Below, piece by piece: positions 9,461 through 18,938 of a DNA stretch of 64,000 nt. The first letter of the stretch is position 1. Each line of letters starts with the position of its first letter. The DNA is from Nemertoderma westbladi (taxonomy: Eukaryota; Xenacoelomorpha; Nemertodermatida; Nemertodermatidae). The translations under genes were made by a program, and so were the position numbers. The stretch spans positions 1 through 64,000 of the forward strand of contig JAUCBJ010007635.1 of NCBI GenBank assembly GCA_032718475.1. The letters are read 5' to 3'. The notes under the pieces were generated by a model. The model was not told the origin of the DNA and ran no database searches. It saw nothing but the letters and a program-made list of their open reading frames with translations.

Positions 9461-10148
9461 TAAAGATGATAAAAAAATAAAGTATTGAGGGTCTTTAGCT
9501 GGTTATATTATATTAGATAAAGATACAATAGTAAACGTTTTCGACCTACCGGTCTGCATCAGACTATGTACTGGCAACTAACAGGAAAAGGTGGGGTCTA
9601 TATATATATATATAAGTTTTAAAGGGGAATACCTGATAGGTGAATCCCAGAAAGGTTAACGTATATGTATGTACTGTATAACGTAAGGTAATTGTGATAG
9701 GGAAAGTACAGCGAGTTAGTTGTAAGCTGTCAATCTAAAGTACAAATATAGGGTTGCAGGTTGGGTTATAAGGTTGGGAGAAGTTGATAGGGAAATCCCA
9801 GGAATGGTCATGTGTCTACATACTGAATGGTATAATTGGATTAGGTAGGTTACATAGGATTATGAGGTATCTACTTAAAGCGCACGGTTAGGTAGAATGC
9901 AACATAATGATAGCTGTAATTTTTACAGAGTAAGAAATCACAAGAAACAGAAAAAACCAAGACAAAAACAAAAAAGAAGGTCGGGGAAAAGCACATAAAG
10001 CCCCGGAAATTCGCTATAGAGGGCACTGTAGTTGTGTAAGATATAGAATGTATTATATAAAACATTGGGTTTAGATTGCTGGTCTTGCTACGTTAAGTGG
10101 GGGGTTGTATGTATAGATTAGGTTAGCTTCCGTCGCTAGTAGTTCGGG
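9461..10148 (-). repeat. Inverted terminal copy, left arm (native 3' end of the element)
   Basis: Contains the last codons of the retroelement ORF and its 3' UTR. The reverse complement matches 14066-14730. Compared with the right arm it has an additional ~30 bp near 9756-9787, flanked by GGGTTG/AGTTG words, consistent with deletion between short direct repeats in the other arm. Confidence 0.93.
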
Positions 10149-13100
10149 TATGTTTGTGAATTGTTTTATGGTTGCGGTGCGTAGATTTTCTAAACCACAA
10201 CCGTATATGTGCCTAGCTAGGAGTATGTCTTCGTGTGTTTTTCCGTCATTGGCTCGTGAGGGGTAGTGTCGTATGTTGTTGCGGTGTCCATTAAAACGTT
10301 CGTGAAGTTTCTGTCTCGTTTGGCCTATGTAGTATAGAGTAGGGTGGCAGTGGCACCAGGCCAAGTAACATACAGTGTGGGACTTACATGTATAGTGTCC
10401 TTTTATCTTTTCACCCCATGGTGTCTGTTGTATGTTAGTGATAGTTTTGCATGTAAGGCAGCGGCTAGAGTTACATGGCTCATTAGTGGTGTTATTTGTG
10501 TGTGTTTGCGATTGAGTTTTATTTTTGGTTAGTATTTGTCCTAGTGATGTGGGGTTCTTCGTGACTACATTAATGTTGATGTCAAGATCGTAGTTTTTGG
10601 AGTATCTACGTACAGTATTTTGGAACATGCCCTTCATCTGTTGGTTAGTGGATAGGTAAAATGTGGGTTTCGAGTTAGTGTCTTTAGGTCTAGTTTGGGG
10701 AGTCCAATGTCTAAGTTTGTTAAGGAGGTTCTGGGGGTACTGCCTGAGTAGACATTCGCCAAGGAATTCGTCTCTGAGTTTGGTATAGTCGTTAGACTCG
10801 CTACATCTGCGGTGGATGCGTAGGAGTTGGCTACGAATTACGGATAGTAGTAATTTCTTATCATGGAAGCTATTGTAGTGAATCGGGAGTTTATTGCTAG
10901 TTGGTTTTTTGTATAATGTAGTTGTTAGTGTTTCGTTGTTAATCTGTGTCAAGACGTCAAGGAATGGGAGTGATGTGTGGGAGTATTCAATGGTGAATTG
11001 TATATCAGAGTTTTGGAATAAGTCGTTACAAGCGGAGTTAGTGATTTTCTGTATGTTGTGAATGTCCTGTTCACTTAATATACGTTGTACTATACCATAG
11101 CTGTCGTCAACAAACCGTTTGTAGAATGGAATAGGGTAAGTTGTATTATCGTCTGGGGGGGTTATGTTTGGATCCGAGGTTGAGGTAGTTTCGTTAGTTA
11201 TGGTTATATTAGGATCTGAGATAGATAGGATAGTTTCTGGAATATTGATGTTGGAATCAGGAGGTGTAAGGTTAGATATTGGGGTCGTTATTATTGGATC
11301 TGAGAAAACGGGGTTAGGTGTAGTGTTTGGTGCTAGTTTAGTTTTATAAGTTACTGAGGTAGTTATATTATTATAGACTGGGGTGGAAGGGGTAGGTTCT
11401 GGGGTAGTTATATTAGTTCCAGGGGTAATTATGGTAGTTTCAGGAGTAGTTATGTTAGCTTTGTTAGTTTCAGGGGTATTTATGTTAGTACCACGGGTAC
11501 TTATGGTAGTTTCAGGGGTAGTTATGTTAGTTACGTCAGTATCTGGGGTAGTTATGTTAGTTTCCTGGGTACTTATGGTAGTTTCAGGGGTAGTTATGTT
11601 AGTTTTGTTAGTTTCAGGGGGATTTATGTTAGTACCATGGGTACTTATGGTAGTTTCAGGGGTAGTTATGTTAGTTTCGTTAGTATCAGGGGTAGTTATG
11701 TTAGTTTCATGGGTACTTATGGTAGTTTCAGGGGTAGTTATGTTAGTTTCGTTAGTATCAGGGGTAGTTATGTTAGTTTCATGGGTACTTATGGTAGTTT
11801 CGGGGGTAGTTATGTTAGTTTCATGGGTACTTATTGTAGTTTCAGGGGTAGTTATGTTAGTTCCAGGGGTAGTTCTGTTAGTTCCAGGGGTAGTTATGTT
11901 AGTTTCAGGTGTAGTTATGTTAGTTTCGTTAGTTTCAGGGGTATTTATGTTAGTACCATGGGTACTTATGGTAGTTTTAGGGGTAGTTATGTTAGTTTTA
12001 GGGGTAGTTATGTTAGTTGCAGGGGTAGTTCTGTTAATATCAGGAGTAGTTATGTTAGTTTCATGGGTAGTTAAGGTAGTTTTGGGGGTAGTTATGTTAG
12101 TTTCAGGGGTGGTTGTATTAGTTACATGGGTAGTTATGGTAGTTCTGTGAGTTTCAGGGGTGTTTTTGATAGATTTTAGGGGAGTTATACTAGGATTATA
12201 TCTGGTCTTGTTAGTAGTGTTGGGATCAGTGGTTGTTGAGCTCGGGTTGGTAGGGGTGGTTAGATCCAGATCGGGTGTGTTAGTATCCAGGTTAGTTGTG
12301 TTAGGGAGTCTGTTTGATACACTCGCGTTCAGGTAATTATTAATGGGGTTGTTCAGGATGTGGAGGAAGTGTATCTCTAATCTAGATATGGTTAGGCTAG
12401 CGTAGTTTTTCGAGAAACTGCTACCCATGGCTGCGCCTCGTAATTGAAGGTATAGTGTGTTGTCAAAAGTGAAGTAGTTATGTTCAAGTATAAATCGGAC
12501 GAGTAGTATAAAGTTATCTAATGAAATGAGTGTTTGTTGTGTGAAGTGGGTGTCCTCGGAGAGTGCTTGTCGTAGTGCCCTACATCCTACATCATGGGTA
12601 ATGTTAGTGTACATGTCTACTACGTCCAGTGAAATCAGAGTGCAGTCGGGTCCAATATCTCTAGGGAGGGCTGATAGGAAGTCGTCTGTGCCTTTCAAGT
12701 TAGACTCCAGGCGAGTGACCGCGGGTTCTAGAAGGTCGTTAGCAAAGCGGGAAAGTGGGTGTAGAAGGGTGCCCATGGTGGCAACTATAGGTCTGCCCTT
12801 AGGTAAGAGTCTACCGTCGCCCCAGTTTATCCATGATTCCCTGTCCTTGTGGTCTTTAATAGTGCAGTAGAAGTACGCTATCTTAGGGTGTTTAGGTAGT
12901 AGTAGTGGGTGTAGTGTGTGTTTGATGTCGATATTACAGGTTTGTAGTAGTGCGTCAAGTTGTGTTCTGTATTTATTAGTAGGGTCTTTAGGTAATGTAG
13001 TATAGGTGTTAGGGTCTCTTAAAATACGTAAGCATTCATTTTTATAGTCATTGGTATCTAGGATTACAGTGTTACCAGATTTATCGCCCCTACAGATACG

Positions 13101-14036
13101 AATGTTAGTGTTGGACTTGAGTGATTTGAGGACAGTTCGTTGTTGTTTCGTAAGGTTGTCCTGAGGTACATTTTTGGGGGAGACATTGGGTGTTCGGTCT
13201 ACGTCACGGTGGAGTTCGGCGATGAGAGCTTCCACTATTTCGTCGTCGCTTTTCGGTGGTAGGGCTTGAGGGGGTGTTTTTAGAGATTTGTTGAGTTGTC
13301 TGATTAGTTTGTTGTTGGCGTCCTTTGAGTTGGTGTGTGCTCCTGGGTCGTTGGTGGTTGCTCCATTATTGTTAGTCTTCGTCCCTGGGGTGTTGGTGAT
13401 CACGTTTTGGTCGTTGGTTATCGTTCCTGAGTAGTTGGTGTTCACTTCCGGGTTGTTTCCCGCCCCTGTGTTGTTGGCGTTTGTCCATGGGTTGGTGTTC
13501 GCCCCTGGGTTGTTGTTCGCCCGTGGGTTGGTGTTTTCCCCTGGGTAGTTGGCGTTTTTTCTTGGGTTCGTGTTCGCTCCTTGTTTCCCTTTTGCCCATG
13601 GGTTGGCGTTCGTCTCTGGATGGTTGATATTTTCCCCTGGGTGGTTGGCGTTCCCCTCTTGTTTGGTGTTCGCACCTGGGTGGTTCGTGTTCGCCCACGG
13701 GTTGTTGTCGATCACCCCTGGGTGGTTGGCGTTCCCCCCTGGTTTGGTGTTCCCCCCTGGGTGGTTGGTGTTTGCCCTTGAGTTGTTGGTGTTCGTCGGT
13801 GGGTTGGTGTTCGCCTCTGGGTTGTTGGCGTTCGCCCATTGGTTGGTGTTTGTCAATGGGTTCTGGGTGTTCACCCCTGGGTGGTGGGTGTTCTCCCCTG
13901 GGTGGTTTGCGTTCGCCCACGGTTTTGTGTTCGTTCCTGAGTTGTTGGTGTTCACCACTGGGTGGTTGGTGTTCACGCGTTGATGGGTGTTCGTCCCTGG
14001 ATTGTTGTTCGCCCCTGGGTTGTTGGTGTTCACCAC
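10071..14036 (-). CDS. Penelope-like reverse transcriptase with GIY-YIG endonuclease
   Basis: Uninterrupted 1,321-codon ORF. Residues 1-240 are an Asn/Pro/Gly-rich repeat. Conserved sequence starts near residue 241. RT motifs follow: RPIVATMG (415-422), motif A LDVVDMYTNI (470-479), motif B GAAMGSS (534-540) and motif C KRFVDDS with F975-VDD-978, then FLDVL. Between motifs B and C sits a ~395-residue Thr/Asn repeat (about 572-965) where the family normally has a few tens of residues. The C-terminal part has a cysteine cluster (CNSSRCLTC) and a GIY-YIG nuclease: VCYL, YYIGQT (1235-1240), Arg1247, Glu1303 and PPLN. The true start is uncertain because the N-terminal repeat runs into the junction with the inverted copy at 14066. 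The product would make and insert cDNA by target-primed reverse transcription; whether this copy is active is doubtful given the core insertion. Confidence 0.9.
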   Translation of the reverse strand: MVNTNNPGANNNPGTNTHQRVNTNHPVVNTNNSGTNTKPWANANHPGENTHHPGVNTQNPLTNTNQWANANNPEANTNPPTNTNNSRANTNHPGGNTKPGGNANHPGVIDNNPWANTNHPGANTKQEGNANHPGENINHPETNANPWAKGKQGANTNPRKNANYPGENTNPRANNNPGANTNPWTNANNTGAGNNPEVNTNYSGTITNDQNVITNTPGTKTNNNGATTNDPGAHTNSKDANNKLIRQLNKSLKTPPQALPPKSDDEIVEALIAELHRDVDRTPNVSPKNVPQDNLTKQQRTVLKSLKSNTNIRICRGDKSGNTVILDTNDYKNECLRILRDPNTYTTLPKDPTNKYRTQLDALLQTCNIDIKHTLHPLLLPKHPKIAYFYCTIKDHKDRESWINWGDGRLLPKGRPIVATMGTLLHPLSRFANDLLEPAVTRLESNLKGTDDFLSALPRDIGPDCTLISLDVVDMYTNITHDVGCRALRQALSEDTHFTQQTLISLDNFILLVRFILEHNYFTFDNTLYLQLRGAAMGSSFSKNYASLTISRLEIHFLHILNNPINNYLNASVSNRLPNTTNLDTNTPDLDLTTPTNPSSTTTDPNTTNKTRYNPSITPLKSIKNTPETHRTTITTHVTNTTTPETNITTPKTTLTTHETNITTPDINRTTPATNITTPKTNITTPKTTISTHGTNINTPETNETNITTPETNITTPGTNRTTPGTNITTPETTISTHETNITTPETTISTHETNITTPDTNETNITTPETTISTHETNITTPDTNETNITTPETTISTHGTNINPPETNKTNITTPETTISTQETNITTPDTDVTNITTPETTISTRGTNINTPETNKANITTPETTIITPGTNITTPEPTPSTPVYNNITTSVTYKTKLAPNTTPNPVFSDPIITTPISNLTPPDSNINIPETILSISDPNITITNETTSTSDPNITPPDDNTTYPIPFYKRFVDDSYGIVQRILSEQDIHNIQKITNSACNDLFQNSDIQFTIEYSHTSLPFLDVLTQINNETLTTTLYKKPTSNKLPIHYNSFHDKKLLLSVIRSQLLRIHRRCSESNDYTKLRDEFLGECLLRQYPQNLLNKLRHWTPQTRPKDTNSKPTFYLSTNQQMKGMFQNTVRRYSKNYDLDININVVTKNPTSLGQILTKNKTQSQTHTNNTTNEPCNSSRCLTCKTITNIQQTPWGEKIKGHYTCKSHTVCYLAWCHCHPTLYYIGQTRQKLHERFNGHRNNIRHYPSRANDGKTHEDILLARHIYGCGLENLRTATIKQFTNIPELLATEANLIYTYNPPLNVARPAI
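11142..12323 (-). repeat. In-frame minisatellite inside the RT core
   Basis: The minus strand codes for repeats such as ETNITTP and TTISTHETNITTP, with a ~21-bp basic unit; the clearest periodicity is at about 11480-12110. The frame is kept throughout, so expansion happened in multiples of three or was filtered for an open frame. The plus-strand 255-codon ORF over the same bases (11383-12150) is its shadow. Confidence 0.93.
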
Positions 14037-14065
14037 TGGGTGGTTGGTGTTCTCCCCTGGGTGGT
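13317..14065 (-). repeat. N-terminal coding minisatellite of the retroelement
   Basis: Imperfect short units on the minus strand encode Asn-rich runs of the form NTNHPGANT. The repeat continues past the first ATG of the ORF (14036) up to the inverted-copy junction at 14066. ORFs in other frames (13372-13920 minus, 13549-13983 plus) are consequences of the periodicity. Confidence 0.88.
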
Positions 14066-14730
14066 CCCGAACTACTAGCGACGGAAGCTAACCTAATCTA
14101 TACATACAACCCCCCACTTAACGTAGCAAGACCAGCAATCTAAACCCAATGTTTTATATAATACACCCTATATTCTATATCTTACACAACTACAGTGCCC
14201 TCTATAGCGAATTTCCGGGGTTTTATGTGCTTTTCCCCTACCTTCCTTTTTGTTTTTGTCTTGGTTTTTTCTGTTTCTTGTGATTTCTTACTCTGTAAAA
14301 TTACAGCTATCATTATGTTGCATTCTACCTAACCATGCGCTTTAAGTAGATACCTCATAATCCTATGTAACCTACCTAATCCAATTATACCATTCAGTAT
14401 GTAGACACATGACCACTCCTGGGATTTCCCTATCAACCCTATATTTGTACTTTAGATTGACAGCTTACAACTAACTCGCTGTACTTTCCCTATCACAATT
14501 ACCTTACGTTATACAGTACGTACATATACGTTAACCTTTCTGGGATTCACCTATGAGGTATTCCCCTTTAAAACTTATATATATATATATAGACCCCTAC
14601 CTTTTCCTGTTAGTTGCCAGTACATAGTCTGATGCAGACCGGTAGGTCGACAACGTTTACTATTGTATCTTTATCTAATATAATATAACCAGCTAAAGAC
14701 CCTCAATACTTTATTTTTTTATCATCTTTA
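14066..14730 (+). repeat. Inverted terminal copy, right arm (5'-truncated element fragment)
   Basis: Plus-strand copy of the element's last ~26 codons (ELLATEANLIYTYN through VARPAI, TAA) and its 3' UTR, ending TATCATCTTTA. It is joined head to head with the long element. No complete gene remains in it. Confidence 0.93.
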
Positions 14731-15288
14731 TCTAACAATAAAGTATATAATATTTGGTTATCTAACAAGAGTGAGATTGAATCTCTTTGACGTCACCTAC
14801 TGTTGCACAATCGGTTACTCAACATAAATCTACCCTATTGTTACTATTTCCCTGCCATTCATGCCAAAGAGGAAGTTACATTCGACCCCAGAATTTAATA
14901 TAAAACTGGGAAAACAAAAGTTAACTTAAGAACATATTTTATAGTTTCCATATTTAATGTTTATATAGATATTTGTTTAATATTTGTTATAACATTTAAT
15001 TAAAAATAATACATATTTTATTTTTCTAGTGAAACATATGATGGGTCTACTACTGTACTGACTACTTTGGCCCTTAAATCAAATTTTTTCTCATGAAGGC
15101 ACCAAGGCACCTCCACATTTCAGCGCGCATTATATTATTATTATTTTTAGTCATACATGAGAGAATGTCCTGGCAGTACAGCACTACAGTAAATAGTAAA
15201 TGTAACTGCGCGATAATTAAGTATTATTATTTAGATGAACACACGTAATTAATTAATCAATAATAGACATATTATTATATATTGAACA
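14731..15288. other. Intergenic spacer, nothing recognised
   Basis: AT-rich, no ORF or repeat of note apart from the TTATCTAACAA word at 14729 and 14758, which also occurs left of the retroelement. Confidence 0.5.
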
Positions 15289-15395
15289 GAGCCGAGGTCT
15301 CCAAGCTCCCGAGTTCTCGAGCCAACGAAGAGCCTTGGATTCTAGAGAGCCAGGGCTCGGGCACCCAAGCCCGAGAACCCGAGACTCTCTACCTG
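15289..15395. repeat. GC-rich dispersed repeat, fragment 1
   Basis: A short GC-rich island (GAGCCGAGG, AAGCCCGAGAACCCGAGAC) in AT-rich surroundings. It shares wording (CCAAGCTC, GTTCTCGAGC, GAGCCC) with 16585-16884, so the two are probably copies of one repeat family. Confidence 0.55.
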
Positions 15396-16584
15396 CCTCT
15401 AAGTATTTATAATTGTTACAAATATTTTTCACTACGTACCACACTATGTATCAACATTGTGTATCTACTTAGTATATTGTATAGTTCTTTGTATTTGTAT
15501 TGTAAAATTCTGTAAGTTAGGACTTTTTTATCCTTGACATATAATATTAACGGTATGGTTGTTTACGAATTACTTTTTAGCTACAAATGCGTAACATGAG
15601 TACCACCCTCCGAACCCACGTCCCACTAAACTGTAACGCAAATTACAACGGACTCGGCGGAACGTACAAGGAATGCCGGTCACTCTTCCCCATGCTGCAC
15701 ACCACATCACTGCTGAATCACGACTACAGCAAATCAATGCTTTTTTGGCCCTGGTTCTACATCTGTCCGCGACAACGATGCTATTAACTTTATAGAAAAC
15801 TGTTACAAAATTAGATCGATCCCCTTTCATCAAAAACATGACCGCATACTAGAATATTTCAATGTCAACTAAGTCTCGCTGGAAATCACCGAAACCACGA
15901 TGGTCTGACTAACACTTCACCGACAAGAACCACCATAACTACATGGACTACCCAGCATAACATATCCTAGCTGACAACCATTCACACATTGTTCCTCTAC
16001 GTGTTCTGCACAGTAAAGTTGGTGCTACATTATTTTACTGTGTTACTATTTTATTGATCCGATGGTTTTATTAAACTTTTAACCAATATAGCCACCGGGG
16101 CATTAAGCCAGTAATGTTAGTAATTGTATAATTTAGAATTATTGTTGCTATAAAGAAAAGTGCATTTACTATTATAAGATAGCAGTATGGCCATGCATAA
16201 TGAACGTACATACATGATTCGGTGATTAGTTTGTTTCTATAGTTGGAGTAAACTTCTTACGATATTCATTAATAACATGCAGTTTGTTATCCTTTTCTGA
16301 GAGAGGGGGGAAACTGGACGCAAATCCCATCTCGGTGAATTAATATCTCGCCTCAATGTTGAATTTTCAATTTAGGGAAAGAAGCAGGTTAGGGTGGAAC
16401 GTTATTCTAACCAAAACAATAAAAGAAACTCTATAGTTTAGGTTTCAATTTTTTTGGAGTTAATCAGTTGTTATTTGAGTCGATTTTCCCCTGGAGAATC
16501 TAAACTGTGACTGTATTTTTATAATTATCGTTAATATCGGTGCCGGATTCCCGGATTAGTAAAATTTAAAATTGTATTGCACTT
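15396..16584. other. Spacer with a less AT-rich, unassigned stretch
   Basis: About 15585-15990 has a more balanced composition and short ORFs on both strands (66 and 89 codons). No domain can be recognised and all frames are interrupted. It may be a decayed gene or transposon fragment. The rest is AT-rich; 16375-16428 matches 401-470 in outline (GCAGGTTA...ATTCTAACC..AACAATAAA). Confidence 0.4.
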
Positions 16585-16884
<300 letters not shown>

Positions 16885-17013
16885 ACTATTTATTATTTAC
16901 ATAATTTGAATTAAGTGAGGCGCGCGACTAGTTATTGTTACGAATTTTAGAAAAATATTATACCGTAAGTACTGTAGGCGCTCAATTCCCATTACAGTTT
17001 ATATTATTGTAAA

Positions 17014-17881
17014 ATGGCGCATGACGAATTTATATTTATAATGAAATTATTTATAATTATATTACTAACATTAACTCATGTTATTCTGGGGTTCAAGTAT
17101 AATGGATATAAACTAGTCGAACCAGATGGATCTAAATTTACTAGAGAATGTTTATTTAAAGAAGAAAGAAGTAGTATTAGAGTACAAGTTGATTTTATTA
17201 TTAATCAACAAAGTGAATTAAATATTCCCGATGTATTACATTTAATGGTTATTGCTAAGGATGGTAGAGGTAAAAACATACGTGTGTGGAATCCAGTCAA
17301 CGCCAATAGAGATGTTTGCGACAATAATGGTAATATAATCGGTTGTGATGGATGGAGTACAACAGAGTATATAAGTGGCAGAACAATTGGATCTACAGGA
17401 TATATAACTGTTGGGTTGAATCCTCCTGTTATTGAATCTATACCGGAGGAATTGGAGATAAGAATAGAATATTGGACTGATGGAGTAACAGCGGTAATAC
17501 TTCAAAACAACCCGGCCATATCCGATCAGACAGCTTACCCACTTATAATAACTCTCCCACCTCAATGTAAAGCTGATAGTGATCCAGAGTGTAGCTGCGA
17601 TGTACCGAGTTGTACTTATATAGAAGACAGTTCAGCTACATTAAACTGTAAGTTATCGGACTGGGTACCGGTACCGGTAGCTGGAAGTACATCAGGAGAT
17701 TCTAGATGGAGTTGGTATAGTAACGGAGTTGCTATTGGTGGATTCGTAACTGAACCAGGAGATACACTGAGTATAGACAGAGATCTAAGTCGAGGAGATA
17801 ATGGGGCAGAGTTCATATGTAAGGCGAGGAATATAGCTATAGAAGATGATAAATCCTGTACCACTACGATCGTAGTTCAAT
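17014..17881 (+). CDS. Gene 2, first coding exon: signal peptide, N-terminal domain and Ig domain
   Basis: Starts at ATG 17014 in a good context (AAAATGG) and ends at the phase-1 donor T|GTAAGT (17881/17882). Residues 11-26 are a hydrophobic signal core (KLFIIILLTLTHVILG); an in-frame Met10 at 17041 would give a shorter, more typical signal peptide and is a real alternative start. Residues 27-187 form a domain I do not recognise by motif; it has Cys46, Cys102, Cys111 and Cys185 and ends in an Ig-like PLIITLPPQC edge, so it may be a divergent V-type Ig fold. A short cysteine-rich link (ECSCDVPSC) leads to a clear Ig domain: Cys212, WSWYSNG (Trp234) and GDNGAEFICKA (Cys269). Joining to 21298 rebuilds VVQ-Y-LPS. 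A possible 5' UTR acceptor, ATTACAG, is at 16991-16997. Secreted pathway, extracellular. Confidence 0.85.
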
Positions 17882-18744
17882 GTAAGTTTGAGATATCCAC
17901 TAAAGGTTATATTATGTTACAATATATTTAGATACATACGATCGGTGTCAGTGAACATCAGACTGTAGACCGGTTTCTGTCACGGACTTATGCATTCTGA
18001 GGAAGCCAAGCCGGAGAAAAGACAAAGAGTGAATACCAAAATGGGGAAAGAGATGGTAGTGAAATGTAGAGAGACACCACGGTGGTCTCTTACACAAAAT
18101 GGTCTCTTACACTTAACCTAACACACCGTGCGGTGTGGTACACCAGATTAACGTTACAAGTGATTCAATTGGATACAAAAATATAATCAGCAGAAACTAC
18201 TTCAATAAAATTCCTAGTTAATTTTTCATTAACAAGTTATTAAACCAAGATATAAAGTTTGGGTTTCTAGGTAATTTATTTAATTCTTGTATTTTTGTAT
18301 ATATATTTAGTGATTTAAAATTCACACGGTAGAACTCGTAGAGCATACCAAATTAAATATATAAACCTAAAAACTACAGTATACCAATTAATTAAGTAAG
18401 GGCCTACAGTTGTAAAAATTATGCTAATAAGGCACAAAATGCACATAACTAATAATGAAAAAAAAAACATTATAGTAAAAATATACATAGTATAAAAATT
18501 GTGCAAAAACTGGCTAATTTTTCTGTTTAAATGGACAATGCAATGAAAGAAATGTAGTCCATTTAATTTATTTGAATACTTGTACCTTAGTTAGGGAGTT
18601 TGACTGGATAGGTCTCGAGTCAGTGTATCCAGGCGAGCCGGGACAATCTGGGACGGTGAAAAGATATGCATCAAGATGATTTTTAAAAGTCTCCAGTGCG
18701 CAGCCTGTCAAGTCTCAAGTCAAGTCTCTGTCATTGTAGATTCT
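17882..18744. other. Gene 2 intron, first part, nothing recognised
   Basis: AT-rich intron. A short word GGTCTCTTACAC is repeated at about 18085 and 18101, and CAAGTCTCAAGTCAAGTCTC near 18708 is a small local duplication. No gene. Confidence 0.6.
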
Positions 18745-18938
18745 GAAAACAATAAAATAGGACATGGGGTCTTATTCCCTCAGTTACTACCTAGCATAAC
18801 CTAGCATTTTTTAAAATCGATTTGGTATTTTGTTTTTTGATGGGCCTTAGTGCCTGAGTACTAACAGTGGCCCAAGTGGCCCTAAATGCTAGGTAGTATC
18901 TGAGGGAATAAGACCCCATGTCCTATTTTATTGTTTTC
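18745..18938. mobile_element. Inverted-repeat (foldback or MITE-like) element
   Basis: Left arm 18745-18796 and right arm 18887-18938 are 52-base inverted repeats with one mismatch (outer end GAAAACAATAAAATAGGACA). They enclose ~90 bases holding the words GGGCCTTAGTG and GGCCCAAGTGGCCC. The right arm is repeated twice more (ending about 19614 and 20290) as part of the 676-bp tandem duplication, so the whole unit 18745 to ~20290 also has matching inverted ends. No target-site duplication could be fixed. Confidence 0.7.

Larger units (their letters stand above)
9461..14730 (-). mobile_element. Penelope-like retroelement with inverted terminal copies
   Basis: About 5.3 kb. A long minus-strand ORF encodes reverse transcriptase plus a C-terminal GIY-YIG endonuclease, the defining combination of Penelope-like elements. 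The 3' end of the element (last ~26 codons and 3' UTR, 9461-10148) is repeated in inverted orientation at 14066-14730. This fits the known habit of Penelope-like elements of carrying partial copies (pLTRs), sometimes inverted. The arms are nearly identical apart from a ~30-bp deletion in the right arm and a few substitutions, so the insertion is relatively recent. It lies between the two receptor genes. Confidence 0.93.

Noticed and set aside
11383-12150. Plus-strand ORF of hydrophobic Val/Met repeats opposite the retroelement
   Set aside because: Shadow of the minus-strand coding minisatellite; no signal, domain or conservation argument.
13372-14143. Several overlapping Trp/Gly/Pro- or Arg/Glu-rich ORFs
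   Set aside because: Frame shadows of the retroelement's N-terminal minisatellite; the end of one (ELLATEANLIY...) simply reads into the inverted terminal copy.
15570-15839. Possible small gene in the less AT-rich stretch
   Set aside because: Short overlapping ORFs on both strands, no domain, no splice or start context; kept only as an unassigned stretch.
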